DNA from: Finegoldia magna ATCC 29328
Lineage (GTDB): Bacteria > Bacillota > Clostridia > Tissierellales > Peptoniphilaceae
NCBI RefSeq assembly: GCF_000010185.1
Contig: NC_010376.1
Location: forward strand, 496,001 to 560,000
DNA: 64,000 nucleotides
Reading direction: 5' to 3'
In this document: positions 27,775 through 36,166 of the stretch, one piece after another
How the letters are laid out: each line of letters starts with the position of its first letter
Numbering within the stretch: position 1 is the first letter of the stretch
Translations under genes and position numbers: made by a program
The notes under the pieces: generated by a model
Told to the model about the DNA's origin: nothing
What the model saw: only the letters and a program-made list of their open reading frames with translations
Database searches by the model: none

Positions 27775-29183
27775 TGACTAAAGATATCATTATTATCGGC
27801 GCTGGACCTGGTGGCTATGAAACGGCCATCAGGGCATGCCAGCTCGGTTTAAATGTAACTTTAATCGAAAAAGCTGAAGTAGGTGGTACATGCTTGAACA
27901 GAGGATGTATACCTACTAAAACTTTATGGAAAATTGCTGATTTGTATAAAGAAATTAGAGAATCAGAAACTTTTGGAATTGAAGTTAATGACCATAAATT
28001 ATTAGCCGATAAAATTAAACATAGAAAAACGGAAATTATCGAAAGACTTAGAAGTGGTGTTGAATACCTTTTCAAAACTTACGATAATTTAACTTTTATT
28101 AGAGGAGAAGCTAGCTTTAAGGATAATAAAACTGTTGTTGTGAAGACTTTGGAAGGAGAAACTAAAGAACTCACAGCAGATAAAATTATCATAGCTACTG
28201 GATCCAAAGACTATAAGCCAACTAATATTGAAGGCATCGACCATCCTAGAGTTTTGACATCAACAGGACTTTTGGAATTAGAAGAAATTCCAAAATCTAT
28301 GGTTGTTATCGGAACTGGCGTAATAGGAATGGAATTTGCATCAATCTATTCACAATTTGGAACTGAAGTTACTGTAGTTGGTAACAAATTGTTGAAAACA
28401 GAAGATGGCGAAATTCAAAAACGTCTAAAATCAATTTTGAAGAGCGATACTTTGAAGTTTGTAACGGGAGTTTACGCTAAGAAAATTGTTGAAGAAGACG
28501 GAAGATTAAAAATCATTAGTCAAAAAGTTGGCAAAGATAAATTCGAAGAAACTTATGCAGACTACGTTCTTGTAGCGAGTGGTAGAAGCAGTAATACAGA
28601 CAATCTTGGACTTGAAAACACAGATATTAAAACTGAAAATAATGCTATTGTTGTAGATGAAAATCTTCAAACAAATGTTGAAGGAATTTACTCCATTGGT
28701 GATTGCGTATACAAGAATACTCAATTAGCACACGTAGCAAGTAACCAAGGTAAAAATCTTGTAAGAGAATTTTCTGGAAAAGATAGAAATATAAACATGG
28801 ACATAGTTCCAGCGGTTGTATTTACAGTTCCAGAAATTGCATCTGTAGGTCTAACTGAAGAAAAAGCAAAAGAACAAAACATTGATTATGTAACAAGCAA
28901 ATTTATGTATCAAGCTAATGGTAAGGCATTGAGTTTGAATGCTACAGAAGGTTTTGTAAAGATAGTTGCTACAAAAGATTTATCTAAGATTTTAGGTTGC
29001 CATATAATTGGTCATGATGCATCCACTATTATTCACTTCGCTGCAATCGCGATGAACAATAATGTTGGAGTAGAAGGCTTATCAGCAATGATTTACGCTC
29101 ACCCAACTATTAGTGAAGTGTTCATGGATTCTGTTGAACAATTAGAAGGATTATCTATCAATACGCCAAACCCTAACAAATAA
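27774..29183 (+). CDS. lpd: Dihydrolipoyl dehydrogenase (glycine cleavage L protein)
   Basis: A 469-residue flavoprotein disulfide reductase that reoxidises dihydrolipoyl-GcvH with NAD+. The FAD-binding GAGPGGYETA is at 9-18, the redox disulfide C40-C45 lies in GGTCLNRGC, the NAD-binding region is VVIGTGVIGMEFA, and the C-terminal HPTISE His-Glu pair is present. There is no N-terminal lipoyl domain. It is the last gene of the gcv operon, so it is likely dedicated to glycine oxidation. Confidence 0.96.
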   Translation: MTKDIIIIGAGPGGYETAIRACQLGLNVTLIEKAEVGGTCLNRGCIPTKTLWKIADLYKEIRESETFGIEVNDHKLLADKIKHRKTEIIERLRSGVEYLFKTYDNLTFIRGEASFKDNKTVVVKTLEGETKELTADKIIIATGSKDYKPTNIEGIDHPRVLTSTGLLELEEIPKSMVVIGTGVIGMEFASIYSQFGTEVTVVGNKLLKTEDGEIQKRLKSILKSDTLKFVTGVYAKKIVEEDGRLKIISQKVGKDKFEETYADYVLVASGRSSNTDNLGLENTDIKTENNAIVVDENLQTNVEGIYSIGDCVYKNTQLAHVASNQGKNLVREFSGKDRNINMDIVPAVVFTVPEIASVGLTEEKAKEQNIDYVTSKFMYQANGKALSLNATEGFVKIVATKDLSKILGCHIIGHDASTIIHFAAIAMNNNVGVEGLSAMIYAHPTISEVFMDSVEQLEGLSINTPNPNK

Positions 29184-29186
29184 ATC

Positions 29187-29234
29187 AAATCCTCGTATTT
29201 AATTTCTATGAAGAAATTGATACGGGGATTTTTT
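29187..29234 (+). terminator. Terminator of the gcv operon
   Basis: AAATCCTCGTAT pairs with ATACGGGGATTT (one G-U pair), with an inner AATTTC/GAAATT stem, and is followed by a T run. Confidence 0.85.
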
Positions 29235-29237
29235 AAT

Positions 29238-29278
29238 GTTTACAAAAAGTCAAACATAAAGTTTGATTTTTCGTAAAC
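29238..29278. promoter_or_regulatory. Inverted repeat upstream of htrA, candidate operator
   Basis: GTTTAC and GTAAAC frame an inner TCAAAC-ATAAA-GTTTGA. The arms (18 nt each) pair at all but two or three positions. It ends 75 nt before htrA and just after the gcv terminator. It could be a regulator site or an mRNA/5' hairpin. Confidence 0.45.
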
Positions 29279-29352
29279 TTTAGTACACTTTTACTCACAG
29301 TTAAAACACATTTGATTGATAAAGTATAAGTATCAAAGATGGAGGTGCAAAT

Positions 29353-30555
29353 ATGGACAGAGACCCTTACTCTGATTACAATGATTATATAAGAAAAAGA
29401 AGAGACGGCTTAAGTGAGAGAAAAGTCGAAAATATGATAAAAAAAGAAATCGCTAAGAACAAACCTAAAATTGGTTGGCTCAAAGCATTAACAATATTTT
29501 TATTAATTTATTCTTTGGTTATGAGTTATTTTGTAGTTAAAAATATGACTGGAATTACTGAAACTATTAACAAGAATGGTCAAGTGGAAAGCAGTACTAT
29601 TTCTATAAAAAATAGTAGCGTTTCAACAGAAAATGCTGTAGCTAAGAAATCTTTGGATTCTGTTGTTGGTATTACAACTGTAGGAGTCCAAGAAAATATG
29701 TTTTTCCAAGGCAGAGTTGTTGAAGGCGTTGGTAGTGGTGTTGTTGTTAGCAAAGATGGATACATTTTAACTAACGCACACGTTGTACAAGATGGTAAAG
29801 CCGAAAAAATTGACGTTTTACTTACAAATGGCAAGAAATCATCTGCAAAATTATTGTGGTATGATACAACTTTGGACCTTGCAGTAATAAAGACTGACTT
29901 AACAGGGTTAAAACCAGTTGAAATGGGAGATAGCGACAAAGTTCAAATAGGAGACAAGGCAATTGCTATCGGTAATCCACTTGGATTGGATTTGCAATCA
30001 ACATTGACTAGTGGATATATTTCTGGAAAAGATAGAACAATCACTTTACAAAATGGCTTACAAATGGACGGATTGATGCAAACAGACGCAGCTATCAACT
30101 CAGGTAACAGTGGTGGTGGACTTTTCGATCAAGAAGGTAAATTAATTGGTATAAATACTGCAAAAGCTTCTGCAGAAGGAATCGGATTTACTATTCCAAT
30201 CAATGTGGCAAAGTCTATTGTTGATAATATTATTACAGGTGGATCTTTTGATGGAGTTAAGTTGGGAATTAGTGGTGTTGATGTCAAGACTTTCCAACAA
30301 GCTACTGGTCAAAAATTATCCATTGACAAGGGAATTTATGTAGTAGAAGTTGTAAAAGGATCTTCTGCACAAAAAGCTGGCGTTACTAGAGGAGATATCA
30401 TAACGAAAGTAAATGGTAAACAAATCAATACGATGAGTTCTTTGAAGAAGGTATTGCTTGAAGTTAGACCGAAACAAAAAGGCAAAATTACAGTATACAG
30501 AGATGGTAGTACAAAAGATTTGGATATTGAATTTAGTACTTTAGAACAAAAATAA
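29353..30555 (+). CDS. htrA: HtrA/DegP-type membrane-anchored serine protease
   Basis: A 400-residue protein with a cytoplasmic basic N-terminus, one membrane segment (about 44-62), a trypsin-like domain and one PDZ domain (about 290-395). Catalytic triad H143 (TNAHVV), D175 (LDLAVI) and S253 (GNSGGG) is intact. It degrades or refolds misfolded exported proteins at the membrane surface. GGAGGTG precedes ATG. It is monocistronic, and the long inverted repeat upstream suggests dedicated stress control. Confidence 0.95.
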   Translation: MDRDPYSDYNDYIRKRRDGLSERKVENMIKKEIAKNKPKIGWLKALTIFLLIYSLVMSYFVVKNMTGITETINKNGQVESSTISIKNSSVSTENAVAKKSLDSVVGITTVGVQENMFFQGRVVEGVGSGVVVSKDGYILTNAHVVQDGKAEKIDVLLTNGKKSSAKLLWYDTTLDLAVIKTDLTGLKPVEMGDSDKVQIGDKAIAIGNPLGLDLQSTLTSGYISGKDRTITLQNGLQMDGLMQTDAAINSGNSGGGLFDQEGKLIGINTAKASAEGIGFTIPINVAKSIVDNIITGGSFDGVKLGISGVDVKTFQQATGQKLSIDKGIYVVEVVKGSSAQKAGVTRGDIITKVNGKQINTMSSLKKVLLEVRPKQKGKITVYRDGSTKDLDIEFSTLEQK

Positions 30556-30610
30556 GTTATCACGTTTTTTCCTTCCTTAATTTGCGTGAGATTTGAAATA
30601 TATAAATTTG

Positions 30611-30640
30611 AAAGCGGTAGTGAGAGCTATCGCTTTTAAA
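30611..30640 (+). terminator. Weak terminator candidate after htrA
   Basis: A 10-bp stem AAAGCGGTAG/CTATCGCTTT (one G-U pair) with a 6-nt loop. The following T tract is poor. Confidence 0.45.
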
Positions 30641-30698
30641 TTGTAAAAAACAAGAAAAATGAAAAAAACTATAAATTTCAAATTTTTCTGTTTTGCTA

Positions 30699-30727
30699 TT
30701 TACACAATGAATTAATTAGTATAAAAT
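30699..30727 (+). promoter_or_regulatory. Promoter of the small gene at 30754
   Basis: TTTACA (30699-30704), 17-bp spacer, TAAAAT (30722-30727). Confidence 0.6.
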
Positions 30728-30753
30728 ATGGGAAGGTTGAGGAGGATAGAAAT

Positions 30754-31029
30754 TTGAAGCAAATTTATTCTGTAAAAATGATTTTGAAATACAAGACAGA
30801 TGTGTCGATATATGAAGAAGATATTGTTCTTATAGAAATGGAAAGCATCGATGAATTAAAAGACAAATGCTTGGAATATGTAGATTTGATCCAAGAAGAT
30901 TTGAACGATCATGAATTTGTAGAATTGCATAAGATTGTGAATTGGAATTTATCTAATGAAAAATTTGATAGCTCTATGAATTTCAAAGAAGTATATTCCG
31001 AATTTATAGATGAAGACGAAATTGCATAG
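30754..31029 (+). CDS. Small acidic protein, possibly DUF4288-like
   Basis: A 91-residue soluble protein. The opening pattern YSVKMILKYKTD followed by EEDIVLIEMESIDEL resembles DUF4288 proteins, but I cannot confirm that. The second half is acidic and helical. The start codon is TTG, with GGAGGA 7 nt upstream and no ATG suitably placed. It has its own promoter and lies between htrA and the suf operon; no functional link is evident. Confidence 0.7.
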   Translation: MKQIYSVKMILKYKTDVSIYEEDIVLIEMESIDELKDKCLEYVDLIQEDLNDHEFVELHKIVNWNLSNEKFDSSMNFKEVYSEFIDEDEIA

Positions 31030-31056
31030 TAAAATAGTAGGCTTTTGCTTAAAGAC

Positions 31057-31085
31057 TTAACTATTTTGCTATTTTCGTGTATAAT
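31057..31085 (+). promoter_or_regulatory. Promoter of the suf operon
   Basis: TTAACT (31057-31062), 17-bp spacer, TATAAT (31080-31085), 60 nt before sufC. An imperfect inverted repeat (31026-31039 with 31060-31073, near AAAATAGT/ACTATTTT) overlaps the -35. It may be the terminator of the upstream gene or an operator. Confidence 0.65.
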
Positions 31086-31144
31086 ATAGTAGGACATAAA
31101 ATCTCTTATATATATATTTATTACATAACTGTAAGGAGGTTATT

Positions 31145-31894
31145 ATGTCAAAAAATTTATTAACTATTAAAGACTTATCCGCTAGGGTAGGCGATAAAGA
31201 AATATTAAAAAACATAAATTTAAATATAAACTATGGTGAAGTTCACGTTATTATGGGGCCTAATGGTTCTGGTAAGTCAACTTTAGCCAATGTTATTTTG
31301 AACAATCCACAATATGAAACTACTTCAGGTGATATTTTACTTGATGGAGAAAGTATTATGGATTTATCAACGGATAAAAGAGCCAAAAAAGGTATTTTTA
31401 TGTCTTTCCAAAATCCAATGGAAGTTTCAGGCATTAGTGTAGAAAATTTCATCAGAAGTGCAAAGATTGCAAAAACTGATGAAAATATAGGATTCTTAGA
31501 ATTCAGAGAAGAACTGGAAGATAATATGGATATACTTGAATTTGATCATGGATATTCTTCCAGATATTTGAATGTCGGTTTTTCCGGTGGTGAAAAAAAG
31601 AAGAATGAAATTCTACAAATGTTAATGCTACAACCAAAATTAGCAATCCTTGATGAAACAGATTCTGGTCTTGATGTTGATGCGGTTAGAACTGTATCAA
31701 AGGGTGTAAGAGAATTCTTAAATGAAAATAATTCTGTTATTGTTATCACTCACCACAAGGAAATCTTAAAAGAAGTTAAACCAGATTTCGTTCATGTAAT
31801 CATGGATGGTAGTATTGTAAAAGAAGGTTCTAGCGAACTTTTGGATCAAATTGAAGAAAAAGGATTCAATTGGATTAGAGAAGAGGTGAAATAA
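31145..31894 (+). CDS. sufC: Fe-S cluster assembly ATPase SufC
   Basis: A 249-residue ABC-type soluble ATPase of the SUF scaffold complex. Walker A is GPNGSGKS (38-45), the signature is FSGGEKKKNE, and Walker B is LAILDETDSGLD, all in the SufC-specific form. It powers conformational changes of SufB-SufD during cluster assembly. AAGGAGG precedes ATG. Its last base is the first base of sufB. Confidence 0.97.
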   Translation: MSKNLLTIKDLSARVGDKEILKNINLNINYGEVHVIMGPNGSGKSTLANVILNNPQYETTSGDILLDGESIMDLSTDKRAKKGIFMSFQNPMEVSGISVENFIRSAKIAKTDENIGFLEFREELEDNMDILEFDHGYSSRYLNVGFSGGEKKKNEILQMLMLQPKLAILDETDSGLDVDAVRTVSKGVREFLNENNSVIVITHHKEILKEVKPDFVHVIMDGSIVKEGSSELLDQIEEKGFNWIREEVK

Positions 31895-33306
31895 TGGCAC
31901 CTACAAAGAAGACTCAAGTTGATGAAATGGATAGAGGTATCTATGACATCAAGAATAAATTTACTTTTAGAAAGAAAACCGAAGAGGGTTTGACTCCTGA
32001 AATCGTAAGACAAATTTCAAAAGAAAAGAAAGAACCTCAATGGATGCTTGAAAAAAGATTAGAAGCTCTTGAAATTTTCTTTAATTCAGAAGATCCTGAA
32101 TGGGGTCCTGATTTGAGTGTCGTTGATATGGATAAGGTCACAACATATATTAGACCTGATGCAGACATGTCTAGCGACTGGAATGAAGTTCCGGATGAAA
32201 TCAGAGATACTTTTGATAAGTTAGGTATTCAAGAAGCTGAAAAAGAAATGATGTTAAGTGGGGTTGGTGCGCAATACGATAGTGAGGTTGTGTATCACAA
32301 CATTCAACAATCTTTGGTTGACCAAGGAGTTATATATACAGATTTTGATACAGCTCTTAAAGAACATGAAGATATTGTTAAAAAATACTTTGCAAAATCA
32401 ATCACACCGCGACTTCACAAATACGCTGCACTTCATTATGCGGTATGGTCAGGTGGATCATTTGTTTATGTTCCAAAAGGAGTAGATGTTAAGATTCCAC
32501 TTCAAAGTTATTTTAGATTGAATGCTCCAGGAGCAGGTCAATTTGAACATACAATGATTATCGTAGAAGATGACAGTTATTGTCACTTCATCGAAGGTTG
32601 CTCAGCTCCAAAATACAACGCATTAAATGTACATGCGGGTGCAGTTGAAATATTTGTTGGAGAAAACTCTACTCTTAGATTTTCTACAATTGAAAACTGG
32701 TCACGTAATATGTACAATTTGAACTCAAAAAGAGCAATCATTGAAAAAAATGGTAAGGTTGAATGGGTTTCTGGTTCGTTCGGATCAGCAGTATCTATGC
32801 TTTATCCTTCAAGTGTCTTGAAGGGAGAAGGCGCAAGTAGTGAGTACACTGGTATTTCATTTGCAGGACGCGATCAAAACTTAGACACAGGCGCTGTTAT
32901 GATTCACGCAGCTCCACATACTACAAGCTATGTAAACAGTAAGTCAATTTCTAAATCAGGAGGTATTAGTGTTTACAGAGGTTTGGTAGACATAAAAGAA
33001 AATGCTTACGATTCAAAATCATCAGTAAGCTGTGAATCGTTAATGTTAGATAACGAAAGTAGATCAGATACAATTCCGGTTGTTAAAATAGCGAATAAAC
33101 ATGTCGATTTAGGACATGAAGCATCTATCGGTAGGATAGATGATCAAGTTATTTTCTATTTGATGACAAGAGGTATTCCAGAAGAAGAAGCAAAATCAAT
33201 GGTAGTTCGTGGATTTGCTGAACCAATAGCGAAGGAATTACCTATGGAATATGCGGTTGAGATGAATAATTTGATTAATCTTGAATTAGAAGGAAGCATA
33301 GGATAG
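31894..33306 (+). CDS. sufB: Fe-S cluster assembly scaffold SufB
   Basis: A 470-residue SufB. It contains the typical SGVGAQYDSEVVYHN, YVPKGVDVKIPLQSYFR, CHFIEGCSAPKY and the late region NKHVDLGHEASIGRI. It accepts sulfur from SufS/SufU and assembles the nascent cluster in SufBC(2)D. It is translationally coupled to sufC and followed after 9 bases by sufD. Confidence 0.97.
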   Translation: MAPTKKTQVDEMDRGIYDIKNKFTFRKKTEEGLTPEIVRQISKEKKEPQWMLEKRLEALEIFFNSEDPEWGPDLSVVDMDKVTTYIRPDADMSSDWNEVPDEIRDTFDKLGIQEAEKEMMLSGVGAQYDSEVVYHNIQQSLVDQGVIYTDFDTALKEHEDIVKKYFAKSITPRLHKYAALHYAVWSGGSFVYVPKGVDVKIPLQSYFRLNAPGAGQFEHTMIIVEDDSYCHFIEGCSAPKYNALNVHAGAVEIFVGENSTLRFSTIENWSRNMYNLNSKRAIIEKNGKVEWVSGSFGSAVSMLYPSSVLKGEGASSEYTGISFAGRDQNLDTGAVMIHAAPHTTSYVNSKSISKSGGISVYRGLVDIKENAYDSKSSVSCESLMLDNESRSDTIPVVKIANKHVDLGHEASIGRIDDQVIFYLMTRGIPEEEAKSMVVRGFAEPIAKELPMEYAVEMNNLINLELEGSIG

Positions 33307-33315
33307 GAGTTGTAT

Positions 33316-34365
33316 ATGGAACAAATTAAAGGAAATAGACTGGGATTTAAAACTTTCAAATATTTGAAAGTCAACGATACAGAAATAAATCTTCCAGATA
33401 TAGATATAAAAGAATACAGAATAGACTCTGATCCAGTAGAAGCATTGGATAACAAAGATTTTGGTGTGTGCCAAGAAGCTTTGGATATGAACGAAAAATC
33501 GGGAAATCTATTCAAAAAATATAAAACAGAAGAAAATCAAGTAAAAGATTTCGGAGTTATTGAGTTGGTAACTGATAGAGAATATGATATTTTGTTGGAT
33601 ACTCACAAAATTGTTGCCGAAAAGAACTCAAGTTTACGAATTGTTCTTGATTACAGAGATAATGACGACAACAAGAAATTCAGAAGTTCAGTAATTGAAA
33701 TCAATGCAAAAGAAAACAGTAATGTTGAATTATTTGTAATTCAAACAGAAAAAAACACAACAGCATTGGAATCAGTTATCTTGAATTTAGATGAAGAAAG
33801 TAATGTAATCCTTAGCCAATACGAATTGGGAAGTAAGGACAATTATGTCAATACAAAAGCTAATTTGAATGGGAAGCATTCTTACTTGGATATCAACAGC
33901 ATTTATTTCACACATGGAGAAAACTCATTGAATATGCTTTATGAAATAAATCATTTCGGAAAAGAATCCAAATCTTCATGTATTGTAAATGGTGCATTAA
34001 AAGAATCATCTTACAAAAACTTCAAGTCAACTCTTGATTTCAAAAAAGGTTCCATGGGTTCTACAGGAACAGAAGAAGAATACGCAGTTTTATTATCAGA
34101 TGATGCAAAAAGCTTGTCAGTTCCTATACTTTTAGCAGGAGAAGACGACGTAATAGGAAATCACGCAGCAAGTGCAGGTAAGATTGATCAAGACATGCTA
34201 TTTTATATAATGAACCGTGCTATATCTAGAGATGTAGCAGAAAGTATGATAGTTGAATCCAAATTCAGCGAATCTCTAAGTAGATTAGATGACAAAAATT
34301 TGGAAGAAAAACTACTTTCATTCATCAGAGAAAAAATGTCAAAGAGGGAATTGGATGTTAGATAA
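33316..34365 (+). CDS. sufD: Fe-S cluster assembly protein SufD
   Basis: A 349-residue SufD, paralogous to SufB through the shared beta-helix and the C-terminal motif IGNHAASAGKIDQDMLFYIMNRAISRDVAESMIV. The N-terminal part is divergent, as usual. I chose ATG 33316 with AGGAG 6 nt upstream; an in-frame TTG at 33310 is too close. Its 3' end overlaps sufS by 11 bases. Confidence 0.93.
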   Translation: MEQIKGNRLGFKTFKYLKVNDTEINLPDIDIKEYRIDSDPVEALDNKDFGVCQEALDMNEKSGNLFKKYKTEENQVKDFGVIELVTDREYDILLDTHKIVAEKNSSLRIVLDYRDNDDNKKFRSSVIEINAKENSNVELFVIQTEKNTTALESVILNLDEESNVILSQYELGSKDNYVNTKANLNGKHSYLDINSIYFTHGENSLNMLYEINHFGKESKSSCIVNGALKESSYKNFKSTLDFKKGSMGSTGTEEEYAVLLSDDAKSLSVPILLAGEDDVIGNHAASAGKIDQDMLFYIMNRAISRDVAESMIVESKFSESLSRLDDKNLEEKLLSFIREKMSKRELDVR

Positions 34366-35605
34366 AAAGCAAGTAGAAGATATAAGAAAGGACTTTTTGT
34401 ATTTGAGTAAAGAATACAAAAATCCGATAGTTTATTTGGACAATGCAGCTACCAGCCAAAAACCGATACAAGTTATAGACAGCGTAAGTGAATTTTACAA
34501 ATATGAAAACGCAAATCCTCACAGAGGAGCACACACATTAAGCGTTTTATCGACAGATGTTTACGAATCTGGAAGAGAAAAAGTCGCGAAATTCATCAAC
34601 GCAACAGATTCTTCAGAAATAGTATTCACAAGAAATACTACTGAATCTTTAAATTTACTAGCTTATTCGTATGGATATGAAAATTTAAAAGAAGATGATG
34701 AAATTGTCATATCAATAATGGAGCATCACAGTAATTTAGTAACTTGGCAAGAAGTTTGCAAGAAAACAGGCGCCAAACTAAAATATTTGTATGTAGACAA
34801 GGGAAATATGCAATTAGATTTTGAAGAATTCAAGAAAACAATCACGAAAAAAACGAAAATTTTCTCGATAACACAAGCATCAAACGTAGTGGGAACTATG
34901 CCCGATGTTGAAAAAATGATAAAATACGTTAAATCAGTAAACAAGGATTGCATATGCATCGTGGATAGTGCACAATATATTCCACACAACAAAGTTGACG
35001 TACAAAAATTGGGATGTGATTTCCTAGTATTTTCAGGTCACAAAATGCTAAGCATAATGGGAGTCGGAATACTTTATGGAAAGAAAGAATTGTTGAACAA
35101 CCTAAAACCATTCTTGTACGGTGGAGACATGATTGAATATGTATTTGAAGACAAATCATCGTACTTGGATGCGCCTGGAAGATTTGAGGCCGGAACACAA
35201 GATGTAGGAGCAGTAAAATCACTAATCACAGCGATTGATTACATCGAAAAAATAGGAATCGAAAACATTAGAGATTATGAAAAAGCATTGATGGATTATG
35301 CTTATGACAAAATCAAACAAAAATCAGATATTATCGATGTATACACAACAAGTGATACTCACAGATCTCCAGTTTTAGATTTTAACTTTAAAGAAGCTCA
35401 TCCACATGATGTTGCAAGTATTATGGACAGTTACGGAATTGCAATCAGAAGTGGCCACCATTGTGCACAACCGCTTCACAGATATTTGAAGACGAATTTC
35501 TCATGCAGAGCAAGCTTTGCATTCTATAATACATTTGAAGAAGTTGACTTTTTCATTGAACATCTTGAAGACGTAAGGAGATTGATGAGAATTGGAACTA
35601 GGTAG
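34355..35605 (+). CDS. sufS: Cysteine desulfurase SufS
   Basis: A 416-residue group II cysteine desulfurase. It shows VYLDNAATSQKP, NPHRGAHTLS, PLP lysine K230 in SGHKML and the catalytic Cys370 in SGHHCAQP. It removes sulfur from cysteine as persulfide for transfer to SufU. I chose ATG 34355, preceded by AGAGGGA, rather than the upstream in-frame ATG at 34289 deep inside sufD, because the homologous N-terminus begins near LDKKQVEDIRKDF. It overlaps sufU by 14 bases. Confidence 0.96.
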   Translation: MLDKKQVEDIRKDFLYLSKEYKNPIVYLDNAATSQKPIQVIDSVSEFYKYENANPHRGAHTLSVLSTDVYESGREKVAKFINATDSSEIVFTRNTTESLNLLAYSYGYENLKEDDEIVISIMEHHSNLVTWQEVCKKTGAKLKYLYVDKGNMQLDFEEFKKTITKKTKIFSITQASNVVGTMPDVEKMIKYVKSVNKDCICIVDSAQYIPHNKVDVQKLGCDFLVFSGHKMLSIMGVGILYGKKELLNNLKPFLYGGDMIEYVFEDKSSYLDAPGRFEAGTQDVGAVKSLITAIDYIEKIGIENIRDYEKALMDYAYDKIKQKSDIIDVYTTSDTHRSPVLDFNFKEAHPHDVASIMDSYGIAIRSGHHCAQPLHRYLKTNFSCRASFAFYNTFEEVDFFIEHLEDVRRLMRIGTR

Positions 35606-36047
35606 TTTATATACAGAATTAATATTGGAAAAAAGCAGGGATAAATCAAACAGACGTGAATTGGAACATCCAACTCATTGTGAGTTGGGACACAATCCTA
35701 GCTGTGGAGATGAAATCACATTGCAATTGAAAGTACAAGATGACACAATTGAAGACATTGCATACACTGGAATGGGATGTGCTATATCACAAGCATCTAC
35801 ATCTATTATGTGCGATGTAATCAAAGGTAAATCTGTAAATGAAGCAATAGATTTGTGCAACAAATTCATCTCAATGATAAAAGGAGAAATCACTGACAGA
35901 AAAGAGCTAAAAGTTCTGAAAGATGCAGTGTGCTTCCAAAGCATATCCACATTACCAGCGAGAGTAAAATGTGCTGTTCTTTCATGGTACACATTAAAAG
36001 ATATGCTTGAAAATGACAAATCAGAAGGATCATTTATTCCTGATTAA
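35592..36047 (+). CDS. sufU: Zinc-dependent sulfurtransferase SufU
   Basis: A 151-residue SufU. Zinc ligands are placed as in the family: C38 and D40 in NPSCGDE, C63 in GMGCAISQAS and a late Cys in RVKCAVLSW. It takes persulfide from SufS. The only usable start in this frame is TTG 35592, because an in-frame TGA lies 6 bases upstream. AAGGAG is 11 nt away and the start is inside sufS. Last gene of sufCBDSU, followed by a strong terminator. Confidence 0.93.
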   Translation: MELGSLYTELILEKSRDKSNRRELEHPTHCELGHNPSCGDEITLQLKVQDDTIEDIAYTGMGCAISQASTSIMCDVIKGKSVNEAIDLCNKFISMIKGEITDRKELKVLKDAVCFQSISTLPARVKCAVLSWYTLKDMLENDKSEGSFIPD

Positions 36048-36075
36048 TAGACAATAAAATAGATAATAAATTTTC

Positions 36076-36108
36076 AACTGGTGAAACGTGGGTTTCATCA
36101 GTTTTTTT
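36076..36108 (+). terminator. Terminator of the suf operon
   Basis: The 12-bp stem AACTGGTGAAAC/GTTTCATCAGTT (one G-U pair) has a 4-nt loop and is followed by TTTTT. Confidence 0.9.
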
Positions 36109-36113
36109 ATTGT

Positions 36114-36157
36114 GAAATAAAATAGCCCCTCAATCTGTATTTCAGATTTTGGGGCTA
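36114..36157 (-). terminator. Terminator of the DASS transporter-apgM unit
   Basis: The stem TAGCCCC/GGGGCTA (36123-36129 with 36151-36157) has an inner ATCTG/CAGAT and is followed on the minus strand by a T-rich tail. Confidence 0.8.
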
Positions 36158-36166
36158 ATATTTAAA

